Position numbers and translations under genes: made by a program
Part shown: positions 52,365 to 61,228 of the stretch, one piece after another
How the letters are laid out: every line of letters begins with the position of its first letter
Position numbering within the stretch: position 1 is the stretch's first letter
Source of the DNA: Bradyrhizobium paxllaeri
Lineage (GTDB): Bacteria > Pseudomonadota > Alphaproteobacteria > Rhizobiales > Xanthobacteraceae
Assembly (NCBI RefSeq): GCF_001693515.2
Contig: NZ_CP042968.1
Location: 1,178,001-1,242,000 of the forward strand
Length of the DNA: 64,000 bases
Direction of reading: 5' to 3'
Notes under the pieces: generated by a model
Told to the model about the DNA's origin: nothing
Database searches by the model: none
Seen by the model: only the letters and a program-made list of their open reading frames with translations

Positions 52365-54854
52365 ATGAGGCGATTTTTCATCGGTCTGCTGTTGCTGACG
52401 GTGAGCGCGTCGCTGGCGACCGCGCAGCCGTTTACGCGACGATCCTCGCAGGTACAGCACGATGGCTTGAAGCAGTATTACGAGATTGCAAATTTCAAGC
52501 TCGGCGGCAAATACGACCTCGCCAATCCTTCGAAATGGGAGAATGGCGGCGAGGGCGGCGTCACGCTGGAGTCGCTCGGTGGCGGCAAGCTGCGCACGGC
52601 TTACATCGCGGTCGGCACTCCGCGGCGCAACGCCGCCGGCGAGATCACCAACGCGGTGGTCATCAACTCCTATTACTCCGGCGACTCCACCGACATGTAC
52701 GAGCAGTGGGTCAAGGGCGCCGCGCTCTCGGGCAGCGTACCGATCATTGGCCCGGGCCGGCCGATCGACACCGACCGCTACTACGTCGTGATGGTCGACC
52801 CGCTCGGCACCTGGGGCGCGAGCAAGCCATCGGATGGGCTCGGCGTAAAATTCCCGCAATACAGCTATTATGACATGGTGCAGGCCAATTACCGGATGCT
52901 GCGCGACCATTTGAAAGTGGCGAAGGTGGCGCTTGCCGCTGGCGTCTCGATGGGCGGCACGCAAACCTATGTCTGGGGCGTGATGCATCCGGAATATGTC
53001 AGCGCGATAATGCCGATCGGCGGCACCGCGCAATCCGATGCAGAGGATCCCGTCGGTAACTGGACCTTCCAGCTGATGACGGCCGCAATCGAGTCCGATC
53101 CGGTCTGGCAACAGACCAAAGGCGATTACTACAAGATGCCCAAGGAAAAGCACCCGCTGATGGGCATGGCTTTCGGGTGGTCGGTGCTCGGTTTGACCGG
53201 CTATGATTTCGGGTATCGGACAACCCAGGCCTTCACCTCGGTGCAGCCCGAAATCTTCTATTGGGATCCGCCGAACGAGAAGGCTGGCCTCAATGTGATC
53301 AACCGTTCGAAGCTATATGATGCGGTCGATCTGGTCTGGCGCAACCGCGTCGGCGAAACCCACAATCTCAACCCATATTTGGGTCGTATCCAGTCGCGCA
53401 CCCTGGTGATGCACATCACCAACGACCTCTGGCTCAACTTCAAGCTGGCGGAGCGCTCCGTCGAACGTATCCCCGGCGCTGATCTGATCGCCGAGGAGAG
53501 CCCGGTCGCGCATTACGGCGTGTTTTCGATCATCAACCACCGAAAGAACGATCCGAAGTTCGTGTCGTTCATGGATGACGTTGCCAGCCTCGACAAGGCG
53601 CAGCAGTTCGTCGACAAGAACTACCGCGTGCCTGGCGTGGCCTCCGACATCGATCCCAAGAAGTCGTTCTGGAAGGATTTTGTCACCTATCCCTATCCGG
53701 TAAAATACGCCAACGCCAAGGATGCCAAGGGCACCACCTACCAAATTGGCTACATGGATGAGTACAACGGCACCGACAAGGATCCGAAGGTGCTGGTCAT
53801 CATCCATGGCAAGGGCGCGTTCGCCGGCCATTACGGCAACGTCATGCAGTACGCGCTGCGCAGCGGCCTGCGCGTGATCGCACCCGACCTGCCGCATTAC
53901 GGCATGTCTGGTCCGGGCAATCTCGACAAGAGCCCGGCGCGCACCATGCAGGACTTGCGCGAGGTGGTCTATGACCTCGTGGTCAACCAGCTCAAGGTCA
54001 AGCAGGCAACTTATCTGGGCCACTCGCTGGGGGGCCAGGTTATTCTGGGCTATGCGCTAACATACCCGGATGCGGTGAATAGCCTGGTACTCGAAGCGCC
54101 TGCTGGCCTTGAGGAGTATCCGCGCGAGGTAACAGTCGCGCCGGGCAAAAAGGCAAAGCTGTTTGACGCTGCCCTCGCGCGGGACTTCGACAAGTGGAAG
54201 GAGGTCTGGGGACCGACCCAGGTGCTCTCGAACGAAATCGCCCGTCCCGAGCAGAACATCCGCGAGTTCTTCTATTTCAAGAAGCGCGATCCTGTCACCG
54301 GCGTGGTCGGCCGGAGCAAGAGCGGCTACTTCATGAACGACAGCGAGTATGCGCGGTTGCATACCGAGCAGCGCGTCGGCCTGATCAAGGGCAATCCGAA
54401 GGAGCTGGAGCAGTGGGCCAATGTCTACATTTTCGACATCTACACCATGGTGTCGGAGCTGCAGCAGGATGACCCGAAGAATCTCTACCGGCGGCTGACC
54501 GAGATCAAGGCGCCGATCTTCCTCGCCTTCGGCGACAAGGAGCCCTTCATTCCCGGTACCGCATTCAACGGGCTGAAGGACCTCGGCCGCGACATCATCA
54601 CGCCCTTCATGACGAAGATGACGCGCGCCAACAACCGGCCGATCCTGAAGATCTATCCCGACACCGGGCACTTCATCCATACCGACAATCCGGTGGAGTT
54701 CGCGGCTGACGTCACCGACTTCGTGTCCACGGGCAATCTCGATACCAGCTCGCCGATCGAGACCGACCGTCTGATCCGTGGTGTGGTGGTCTCGGCGATA
54801 CCGGAGGCACCGACTCCCGACGGACCGAATCCGACGGCGGGTCTCAATAAGTAG
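52365..54854 (+). CDS. Large exported protein with two alpha/beta-hydrolase domains
   Basis: An 829-residue protein with a signal peptide (MRRFFIGLLLLTVSASLATAQ). The first half (to about residue 440) resembles the MetX/homoserine-acetyltransferase branch with the elbow GVSMGGTQTYVWG. The second half (about 480-810) is a standard hydrolase with the oxyanion VIIHGKGAF, elbow GHSLGGQV, and late DKEPF and GHFIHTD acid/histidine. Both nucleophile serines are present. Two hydrolase domains in one periplasmic chain are unusual. Start preceded by CAGGGAGG. A second hydrolase gene follows 7 bases later. Substrate unknown; an ester polymer or bulky ester is possible. Confidence 0.85.
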   Translation: MRRFFIGLLLLTVSASLATAQPFTRRSSQVQHDGLKQYYEIANFKLGGKYDLANPSKWENGGEGGVTLESLGGGKLRTAYIAVGTPRRNAAGEITNAVVINSYYSGDSTDMYEQWVKGAALSGSVPIIGPGRPIDTDRYYVVMVDPLGTWGASKPSDGLGVKFPQYSYYDMVQANYRMLRDHLKVAKVALAAGVSMGGTQTYVWGVMHPEYVSAIMPIGGTAQSDAEDPVGNWTFQLMTAAIESDPVWQQTKGDYYKMPKEKHPLMGMAFGWSVLGLTGYDFGYRTTQAFTSVQPEIFYWDPPNEKAGLNVINRSKLYDAVDLVWRNRVGETHNLNPYLGRIQSRTLVMHITNDLWLNFKLAERSVERIPGADLIAEESPVAHYGVFSIINHRKNDPKFVSFMDDVASLDKAQQFVDKNYRVPGVASDIDPKKSFWKDFVTYPYPVKYANAKDAKGTTYQIGYMDEYNGTDKDPKVLVIIHGKGAFAGHYGNVMQYALRSGLRVIAPDLPHYGMSGPGNLDKSPARTMQDLREVVYDLVVNQLKVKQATYLGHSLGGQVILGYALTYPDAVNSLVLEAPAGLEEYPREVTVAPGKKAKLFDAALARDFDKWKEVWGPTQVLSNEIARPEQNIREFFYFKKRDPVTGVVGRSKSGYFMNDSEYARLHTEQRVGLIKGNPKELEQWANVYIFDIYTMVSELQQDDPKNLYRRLTEIKAPIFLAFGDKEPFIPGTAFNGLKDLGRDIITPFMTKMTRANNRPILKIYPDTGHFIHTDNPVEFAADVTDFVSTGNLDTSSPIETDRLIRGVVVSAIPEAPTPDGPNPTAGLNK

Positions 54855-54861
54855 GTTGCCG

Positions 54862-55725
54862 ATGCCGCTTGTGCGTGCGGGAGAGATCAGCCTCGGCTGG
54901 CGGGAATGGGCGAAGGGCGACACGACCGTCGTCTTCATCCATGGCAATCTCGCCAGCAAGGACTGGATTGAACTCGCCGCGCCCCTGTTTCCAAGGGGCC
55001 TGCGGGTCATCGGGATCGACTGGCGCGGCTGCGGCGAAAGCGACAGGCCGCCGCATACGGCAGGATACGCGAACTATTCCATGCAGCAGCATGCGCTCGA
55101 CATGCTGGCGGCGCTGGATGAGCTGGACATTTCCTTCTGTCATCTGGCGACGCACTCAACCGGCGGCATCATTGCCGCGCGGATGTTGCTGATGCAGCCG
55201 CAGCGCTTCGGCCGGGTATTCGCGCTCGACCCCGTGACGCCGCTCGGCATGTCGTTCAATGCCGAGCAACTCGATCTCTTCCGAGCCATGATGTCGAGCA
55301 GGGAGGTGACGCGCGCGGTCATGGCGACGGCGGCGGTATCTCTGTTCGAGCCCGAAAGCCTCGCGCCGAATGCGATGCCGCGGTTTCGGGCAGGGTTGGA
55401 AGAGGTCGAGAAGCTGTATGAGCGAATCCTGGAACAGACATTCGGCGTGTCGGAGGGTATCTGGATCGGCACGCCGGTCAATTTGACCCTCGAGCGGAAA
55501 AGCGGCGAACTGCAACGGCGGATGCCAGAACTCAGGCATCCTCACCTGGTGCTCTGGGGCGAGCGGGACGGCTGGATAGCTCCGGCCGACCTGAGCGCGA
55601 TGGCGGAAGCGATGCCGGCCTGCCGGCTCGTGGCAGTGCCCGGCATCGGGCATTCCATGAATCTCGAATCGCCGGCCCTGTATGCCGGCTATTTCGGCGC
55701 ATGGTTCGGCGGCCTCAAGGCCTAG
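54862..55725 (+). CDS. Alpha/beta hydrolase
   Basis: A 287-residue alpha/beta-hydrolase-1 protein: oxyanion IHGNLASKDW, DWRGCGESDRPPH, nucleophile elbow THSTGGIIAA (Ser in HSTGG), late acid GERDGW and catalytic GHSMNLE histidine. I start at the ATG at 54862, seven bases after the stop of the two-domain hydrolase. The pair is likely co-transcribed from the FixK-box promoter at 52294. Substrate unknown. Confidence 0.86.
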   Translation: MPLVRAGEISLGWREWAKGDTTVVFIHGNLASKDWIELAAPLFPRGLRVIGIDWRGCGESDRPPHTAGYANYSMQQHALDMLAALDELDISFCHLATHSTGGIIAARMLLMQPQRFGRVFALDPVTPLGMSFNAEQLDLFRAMMSSREVTRAVMATAAVSLFEPESLAPNAMPRFRAGLEEVEKLYERILEQTFGVSEGIWIGTPVNLTLERKSGELQRRMPELRHPHLVLWGERDGWIAPADLSAMAEAMPACRLVAVPGIGHSMNLESPALYAGYFGAWFGGLKA

Positions 55726-56201
55726 CCGGCGTCCGGATTAACGATGCCGTTGAGCGACCGCTGCAGGGTGGTGGCCAAAAAGCCCCATTGCGCGCGCCAC
55801 GCCAGCCCCGAGGCCGCGCTGATGACGCTGAACTTACTCAAACACTACGAAAACAGTGCGAAAGCCAATGCTGCGGTGGAGGTCAATGCCGCGCAGATCG
55901 CGCCTGCCGCAAAGATCAGTTCTCGGTACTGCCTCGTCCAAGGGGCCCCTCTACGCATCACTGCAACTCCGCTGGGGGTAGGGCATCATCTTCCCCAATC
56001 GTGAAATCGGCAAATCACAAGCTCGCGTTGAGCGGTATTGGCTTGTTGGGCTGACCTATGGGTGTACCTCCCATGGATGTACCTTGGGCCCAGTGGCCAT
56101 CCGTTACCGGAAGGCTGCCTGCCTCCCCGGGTTGATCTGAGTCAAACCGTACCCATGCAGAAGGCGGAATTCTCGCTGTCGGCAGACACGAGGGGCACGG
56201 C
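55726..56201. other. 476-base intergenic region before the AI-2E permease gene
   Basis: No convincing gene. A short open frame (55744-56004, 86 codons) has no recognisable domain or ribosome site and is probably chance. Near 56057-56079 TGTACCT occurs twice with starts 18 bases apart around CCCATGG, a possible operator of unknown partner. The FixK box at 56132 is the clearest element. Confidence 0.45.
56132..56145 (+). promoter_or_regulatory. FixK/FNR box for the AI-2E permease/K+ channel operon
   Basis: TTGATCTGAGTCAA, TTGA-N6-TCAA, 56 bases before the TTG start of the AI-2E-family gene, the same distance as for the DUF3141 and hydrolase genes. Confidence 0.83.
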
Positions 56202-57332
56202 TTGCGAACCATCCGACAACTCCTCGCAGGCGAGGATGAAATCCAGCTGGCGGTCCGGCTCGCGCTCCTTGCGCTCTTGATCTACTGGTCGTTCGTCGTG
56301 ATCCGGCCGTTCGTGCCGATCCTCGCCTGGAGCGTGGTTCTTGCCGTTGCGCTCTATCCTGTCTTCAGCTGGCTCTCCGGCCTGCTCGGCAACCGCCCCA
56401 GGCTTGCGGCAACCCTGCTGACCCTCGTCAATTTCGGCATCGTCATCGGTCCTGCGACCTGGCTCGGGCTCGGTGCGGTCGAGGGGCTGCGCGGTTTTGC
56501 GGCGCAGCTCAGTGCCGGCACGCTCGCCGCGCCGTCGCCGCCCGCGGGCGTCAAGGAGTGGCCGATCATCGGCGCGCAGCTCTACGCTCTGTGGGAGCAG
56601 GCATCGACCAATCTGCGCACGGCGATGCGGGAACTGGCGCCGCACCTGAAACCGCTGGCCGGAACGATGCTCGGCCTTGCCGGCGGCGCCGGCATCGGGA
56701 CCCTCAAGTTCCTCGTCGCAGTGGCGCTGACCGGCTTCCTGTTGCCGGCCGGCCCCCGGCTGGTCGCGGCAAGCAACCGCTTCCTGGCGCGCGTCGTGGC
56801 CGAGCGCAGTGAGAATTTTCTGGTGCTGGCGGGCGCCACCATCCGCTCGGTGGCGCAGGGCGTGATTGGTATTGCGGTCGCGCAGGGGCTGGTGATCGGG
56901 ATCATCCTGAAGCTGGCCGATGTACCGAAGGCAGGACTGCTGGCCTTCGCCGTGATGATACTAGGCATCCTGCAGATCGGCTCGGCGGTGATCGTGATTC
57001 CCGTCCTTATCTGGATCTGGGCGACCAAGCCTCTAGTGGTGGCGCTGCTGATCACGCTTTGCCTTGTGCCGGCCTCGCTCGCCGACAACGTGCTGAAGCC
57101 CATCGTGATGGGACGCGGACTGACGACGCCCGCGCTCGTCATCTTCCTCGGCGTCATCGGTGGCACGCTGGCACACGGCATCGTCGGCCTGTTCATCGGG
57201 CCAATCATCCTGGCGGTCGCATGGGAATTGCTCACAGCGTGGGTGCGCGAGGACGGTGCGACGGAGGTGCCGGCTGACACCGAGGCGGCAGCTCAAAAAA
57301 GTGCCGTACAGGGAATTGGAAAAGCGCGATGA
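56202..57332 (+). CDS. AI-2E-family transporter (YdiK/TqsA-like membrane protein)
   Basis: A 376-residue membrane protein with about eight helices and the family marks VIRPFVPILAWSVVLAVALYP near the N terminus, GLVIGIILKLADVP, and the LKPIVMGRGLTTPALVIFLGVIGGTLAHGIVGLFIGP C-terminal signature. Members are called autoinducer-2 exporters but many transport other solutes, including Na+/H+ antiport. The TTG at 56202 is preceded by GAGGGG. It overlaps the K+ channel gene by four bases. Low-oxygen control and the channel partner suggest an ion-homeostasis role more than signalling. Confidence 0.82.
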   Translation: MRTIRQLLAGEDEIQLAVRLALLALLIYWSFVVIRPFVPILAWSVVLAVALYPVFSWLSGLLGNRPRLAATLLTLVNFGIVIGPATWLGLGAVEGLRGFAAQLSAGTLAAPSPPAGVKEWPIIGAQLYALWEQASTNLRTAMRELAPHLKPLAGTMLGLAGGAGIGTLKFLVAVALTGFLLPAGPRLVAASNRFLARVVAERSENFLVLAGATIRSVAQGVIGIAVAQGLVIGIILKLADVPKAGLLAFAVMILGILQIGSAVIVIPVLIWIWATKPLVVALLITLCLVPASLADNVLKPIVMGRGLTTPALVIFLGVIGGTLAHGIVGLFIGPIILAVAWELLTAWVREDGATEVPADTEAAAQKSAVQGIGKAR

Positions 57333-57790
57333 TGATCCAGCTCCTGGTCGGCTCGTGCGTCAGCATCATCAACATCATCATTCATGCGTTGGCGACAGTC
57401 GCCGCCGTCAGCATCGCCCGCTGGACCGGGCTCAATGACACACGGCGTCCGCGCCTCTTTCTGATGGGTGTCATGGTCGCGACCGTGCTGATGCTTATGC
57501 TGGCGCACACGATCGAGATCGTCGTCTGGTCGCTGTCCTACGCCGCGGTCGGCGCGGCACCTGAAGGCAGCGATCTCCTGTATTTCGCGTTCGTCAACTA
57601 CACGACGCTCGGCTATGGCGACGTCATACCGGTCAAGGAATGGCGGCTGTTCGGCCCGATGGCTGCGATGAACGGCATCCTGATGTTCGGATGGTCCACC
57701 GCGGTGCTGTTCGAGGTTCTGCTCAGGACGATCGAGCATCTCGGCCCGAATGCGTTAGGGAAGGCCTTCAGTGCTGGAGATCGTAGCTAG
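57329..57790 (+). CDS. Two-helix potassium-channel-like protein
   Basis: A 153-residue membrane protein with the K+ selectivity filter TTLGYGDV at about residue 90, between hydrophobic helices, the layout of an ion-channel-2 (Ion_trans_2) unit; two more hydrophobic stretches lie before it (about residues 5-30 and 44-70). No cytoplasmic RCK domain is present. It should work as a tetramer. It overlaps the AI-2E gene start-to-stop and its last 23 bases overlap the 3' end of the convergent fixK-like gene. Confidence 0.88.
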   Translation: MMIQLLVGSCVSIINIIIHALATVAAVSIARWTGLNDTRRPRLFLMGVMVATVLMLMLAHTIEIVVWSLSYAAVGAAPEGSDLLYFAFVNYTTLGYGDVIPVKEWRLFGPMAAMNGILMFGWSTAVLFEVLLRTIEHLGPNALGKAFSAGDRS

Positions 57791-58451
57791 CGAGCTTGTC
57801 CCGGTCGCGCAGCACGATTTGCCGCTGGTTGTTGCCGATGAAATTGAGAATGCCGAGATCGTGCAGCCGCGACAGCGCGCGTGATACCGTTTCCAGCGTC
57901 AGCCCGAGATAGTCGGCGATGTCGCGCCGGCACATCGGCAGCGCAAGAATGCCCGCCGCCGTCGACCGGTGGTCCATCTCGATCAAGAAGGCCGCAACGC
58001 GCTCCAGCGAGGTTTTGCGTCCCAGCAGTAGCATGTGATCTTCGGCGTGTCGGAGATTGCTGGTCGTCATGCTGAGCAGATTGTGGGCGACTTTCGCGTC
58101 GTTCTCGGCCACCAGTTCGAGGCTGCGTCGCTTCAGCAGGCGAACGGTGGTGTCGACGATCGCCTCGGCGGTAAAGCGATGCTCCGTCCCGATCTCGAGC
58201 CCGAAGATATCGCCGACGAGGTGGAAGGCGCCGATCTGACGGCGACCATCGGAGAGCAGCTTGTAGCTCCGCACGGCGCCGGCCGCGACCTGGTAGACAT
58301 AGTCGGCCGGCTCCTTCTCGCCGAAGATTTCGGCGCCCTTCTTGTAGCTGAATTCGTTCAAATTGATTCTGATCGGCGCCCCACCTTTGGGGTCATACTC
58401 TCCAAAGATGCCGGGGAATTCAGCAAAGCTGGTGCTGACGCGGGCAAACAT
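57768..58451 (-). CDS. fixK: FixK-like Crp/Fnr-family regulator with a single cysteine
   Basis: A 227-residue Crp/Fnr protein: cyclic-nucleotide-fold domain (about residues 25-140), dimerisation helix, and a winged helix with RRDIADYLGLTLETVSRALSRL. The recognition helix E--SR pattern fits TTGA-N6-TCAA sites. The N-terminal four-cysteine cluster of FNR is absent, so it does not sense oxygen itself. The only cysteine is Cys174, 13 residues before Glu187, the position of the redox-active Cys183 in B. japonicum FixK2. Start follows AAGGAGAT. It is the obvious regulator of the seven boxes in this half of the window. Confidence 0.9.
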   Translation of the reverse strand: MFARVSTSFAEFPGIFGEYDPKGGAPIRINLNEFSYKKGAEIFGEKEPADYVYQVAAGAVRSYKLLSDGRRQIGAFHLVGDIFGLEIGTEHRFTAEAIVDTTVRLLKRRSLELVAENDAKVAHNLLSMTTSNLRHAEDHMLLLGRKTSLERVAAFLIEMDHRSTAAGILALPMCRRDIADYLGLTLETVSRALSRLHDLGILNFIGNNQRQIVLRDRDKLASYDLQH

Positions 58452-58515
58452 GGACCATCTCCTTGCTAAAACGACACAAGCGCTCGGGTGGTGGTCTCGA
58501 TTTTTCGCGTTCTGG

Positions 58516-58537
58516 AATGCGACGCCGCTGTCGCATT
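58516..58537. promoter_or_regulatory. Perfect inverted repeat AATGCGAC-N6-GTCGCATT before fixK
   Basis: Two 8-base arms and a 6-base spacer (GCCGCT), 64 bases before the fixK-like start and about 180 bases before the kinase gene. It does not fit the FixK box. A response-regulator or autoregulatory site is possible; which protein binds is unknown. Confidence 0.6.
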
Positions 58538-58718
58538 TGGCGAAAACCGTTTCACAAGGCGGCCATTCTCGCGATCACCGGTCCGCGGTCCATTGTCCCT
58601 GAGGACAGGTCGGATGCGTCAACATGGCTGCCACGGATACGGTATTCTGTGACGGCACACGGGGTGTTCGCGGCCGCTGCCGGATGCTAGTTTTACCCGA
58701 GATTCTTTCAGGGGCATC

Positions 58719-60551
58719 ATGGTTAGGATCTGTGGGTGGATTATCGGGCTGCTTGCTTTACTGGCGCCGATCTGCGTTTCGGCACAGCCGGCGCGGCCGC
58801 ATTCCGTCCTCGTGCTCGACCAGTCGGATTTGCGCGGACCGTTCCACTATCAGCTCTGGTCGGGGCTGCGCGGGGTGCTCGATGCCCGCGCCGGTGTGCG
58901 CGTGACGATCTACGGCGAGAACCTCGATCTGCCCCGCTTCGGCGGCGCTGTCTATACGGAAAGCCTGAAGCGGCACCTCAAGGAAAAATACCGGGACAGG
59001 CCGATCGATGTCATCGTGTCAATGGGCAGGGGAATGCTTGAGCACACGTTGAGCTGGCGCGCAGAATTGTGGCCGGACACGCCTATCGTATTCGCCATGC
59101 TGGACGAGAGGGATCTTGCGAAGCTCGAGCAGCAATCGAACGTAACGGGGGTCATCCTCAAGAATTCCATGGCGGGTGCCATCAAAGCCGCACGGGCTGT
59201 GGTGCCTGATCTCGACACCGTTGCCCTGGTGGGAGATGCCTGGGAGCGGCAGGCTCTGTTCAGTCACTGGTCTGAGGAAATTCCCGCCGCAACATCCGGC
59301 CTGAACGTGATCGATATCGTTGGGCAGAAGATGTCCGACATCCGCAAACGCGTTGCCGAATTGCCGGAGCGGAGCGCCATTATCTATACGGGCGTGTTCT
59401 CGGACGGCGAGGGCACATTCTATCCCGCGGCGACAGCGTTCGGGATGATTGCCGAAAAGGCTAACCGCCCCATCATCGTCGGCGCAGAACCGCTGCTGGC
59501 CATGGGTGGGATCGGTGGATACGTCCTGCTCGCGACGGAGATCGGCACGGAGGCCGCGAAAATCGCGCTGCGCATTCTCAACGGCGAACGGGCCGGAGAT
59601 ATTCCGCCGGCTCGCGCCGGCGTGAAGCCGCTCTTCAGCTGGCCGCAGATGCAGCGCTGGAACGTCAGCGAATCCAGCCTGCCCGAAGGCAGCGAAGTTC
59701 GCTTCCGCGAGCAGACGTTCCTGGAGAGATATCGCTGGCAGAGCATGGCTGTTGTGGCGGCGCTATTGCTCCAGGCGGGGCTGATCACGTTTCTGCTGCA
59801 TGAGCGGCACTTGCGGCACGATGCCGAAGTGGAATCGCGCAATCGGATGTCCGAACTCGCTCACGTCAATCGGAATGCGACCGCCGGCGAATTGTCCTCG
59901 TCGATCGCGCACGAGCTCAATCAGCCGCTGGGCTCGATCCTGACCAACGCCGAGACCGCCGAATTGATCCTGAGGTCGGATAACCCCGATCTGGAAGAGG
60001 TCAGGGAAATCCTTGCCGACATCAAACGCGACGATCAGCGCGCCGGTGAGGTGATCCGCCGGCTGCGCGCCTTCCTGAAGCGCACGCCGTTCGAAACACG
60101 GGAGGTCGACCTCAACGAAATCATGAACGAGGCGTTCAAGTTCCTTTCGGTGCAAGCTTCGGGCCGCAACGTCGCGCTCTACCTGCAGACCGCGCCGGGC
60201 GAGTTGCGGATCAACGGCGATCCGATTCAGCTGCAGCAAGTCATCCTGAATTTGGTCGTGAACAGCATGGATGCCATGTCCGCGATTCCCTACGGTCGCA
60301 CCGTGATAGGTCGCACGGAATTGAACGGCGGATCCGCGGTCGAGATTTCGATTTCCGATTCCGGTCCGGGCATCCCGTCCGACAAGCTTAGCCAGGTGTT
60401 CGACCCGTTCTTCACCACCAAGGATCAGGGCATGGGGATTGGACTTTCCATTGCGCGCAGCATCATCCTGGCCCACAAGGGAAATATCTGGGCCGAGAAC
60501 CAAACCGGCGGCGGCGCGACATTTCATTTCACGCTTCCTTTGGCGGCATAG
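58719..60551 (+). CDS. Sensor histidine kinase with ABC-binding-protein-like sensor domain
   Basis: A 610-residue kinase. A signal-anchor (about residues 3-22) is followed by a periplasmic ABC-type substrate-binding-like domain (about 25-310), a membrane helix (about 345-368), a HisKA dimerisation domain with His398 in SIAHELNQPLGSIL, and a HATPase_c domain with DSGPGIP, FDPFFTTK and GIGLSIARSI (G1/G2). Such kinases sense a solute in the periplasm directly. No PAS domain is present. The gene ends 9 bases before the FixJ-type response-regulator start; the two form a pair. Confidence 0.9.
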   Translation: MVRICGWIIGLLALLAPICVSAQPARPHSVLVLDQSDLRGPFHYQLWSGLRGVLDARAGVRVTIYGENLDLPRFGGAVYTESLKRHLKEKYRDRPIDVIVSMGRGMLEHTLSWRAELWPDTPIVFAMLDERDLAKLEQQSNVTGVILKNSMAGAIKAARAVVPDLDTVALVGDAWERQALFSHWSEEIPAATSGLNVIDIVGQKMSDIRKRVAELPERSAIIYTGVFSDGEGTFYPAATAFGMIAEKANRPIIVGAEPLLAMGGIGGYVLLATEIGTEAAKIALRILNGERAGDIPPARAGVKPLFSWPQMQRWNVSESSLPEGSEVRFREQTFLERYRWQSMAVVAALLLQAGLITFLLHERHLRHDAEVESRNRMSELAHVNRNATAGELSSSIAHELNQPLGSILTNAETAELILRSDNPDLEEVREILADIKRDDQRAGEVIRRLRAFLKRTPFETREVDLNEIMNEAFKFLSVQASGRNVALYLQTAPGELRINGDPIQLQQVILNLVVNSMDAMSAIPYGRTVIGRTELNGGSAVEISISDSGPGIPSDKLSQVFDPFFTTKDQGMGIGLSIARSIILAHKGNIWAENQTGGGATFHFTLPLAA

Positions 60552-60560
60552 GAGGTGAGG

Positions 60561-61172
60561 TTGCAGGGTCACGTTCACGTCGTCGATGACGATGCTTCGT
60601 TCCGGACCGCGATCGAGCGTCGCCTGAAACTCGCCGGCTATCAGGTCGCGACCTATCCGTCGGCGCAGCAACTGCTCGATTGCCTGCCGGACGATAGCGA
60701 GCCCGGCTGCATCCTGCTCGACGTGCACATCCCCGGCCTGAGCGGCCCTGAATTGCAGGGACGCCTCAACGAACTCGGCCTGACCCTGCCGATCGTGTTC
60801 CTGACCGGGCATGCCGACACGCCGACGACGGTGCGGACCATCAAGGCTGGCGCGGAAGACTTCCTCACCAAGCCTGTGGAATCAGAACAACTGCTCGGCG
60901 CCATTGCGCGGGCGATGGCGCGTCATGCCACCGTGCGCGACGAACGGTCCAGGCTGGGGGAGGTGCGGGCGCTGGCGGCGGAACTGACGCCGCGCGAGCA
61001 GCAGGTGTTCGGCCTCGTTGTGCGCGGCAAGCTGAACAAGCAAATCGCCCATGAGCTCGGCACGACAGAGCGTACCATCAAGGCGCATCGTCATCAGGTG
61101 ATGGAAAAAATGAAGACGCGGTCTTTGGCCGAACTGGTGACGCTGGCCGAACGACTCGGCATGCTTGGTTGA
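60561..61172 (+). CDS. FixJ-type response regulator with LuxR helix-turn-helix
   Basis: A 203-residue response regulator: receiver domain with DDD at 9-11, phosphoacceptor Asp54 (LLDVHIPG), Thr/Lys switch residues (LTGHAD, TKPVE) and a C-terminal LuxR HTH (about 140-200, LTPREQQVFGLVVRGKLNKQIAHELGTTERTIKAHR). An AGGAGG at 60550-60555 lies five bases before the TTG at 60561, which I choose; the GTG at 60555 is part of that ribosome site. It is probably phosphorylated by the kinase upstream and binds DNA, perhaps at the palindromes that follow. Confidence 0.9.
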   Translation: MQGHVHVVDDDASFRTAIERRLKLAGYQVATYPSAQQLLDCLPDDSEPGCILLDVHIPGLSGPELQGRLNELGLTLPIVFLTGHADTPTTVRTIKAGAEDFLTKPVESEQLLGAIARAMARHATVRDERSRLGEVRALAAELTPREQQVFGLVVRGKLNKQIAHELGTTERTIKAHRHQVMEKMKTRSLAELVTLAERLGMLG

Positions 61173-61184
61173 TACACGCCAAGA

Positions 61185-61206
61185 CTGTACTTGTCCGGAA
61201 GTACAG
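61185..61206. promoter_or_regulatory. Inverted repeat CTGTACTT-N6-AAGTACAG
   Basis: Two perfect 8-base arms around GTCCGG, beginning 12 bases after the FixJ-type gene stop. Same 8-6-8 geometry as the repeat before fixK but a different sequence. Could be a response-regulator site for the receiver-only gene at 61380 or a hairpin; no T-run follows. Confidence 0.6.
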
Positions 61207-61228
61207 GGTGAAGATTTACCGACAGAGA

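Noticed and set aside
55744..56004. Possible small gene of 86 codons
   Set aside because: No ribosome-binding site, no hydrophobic or domain pattern, and no coding-like neighbour; treated as chance.
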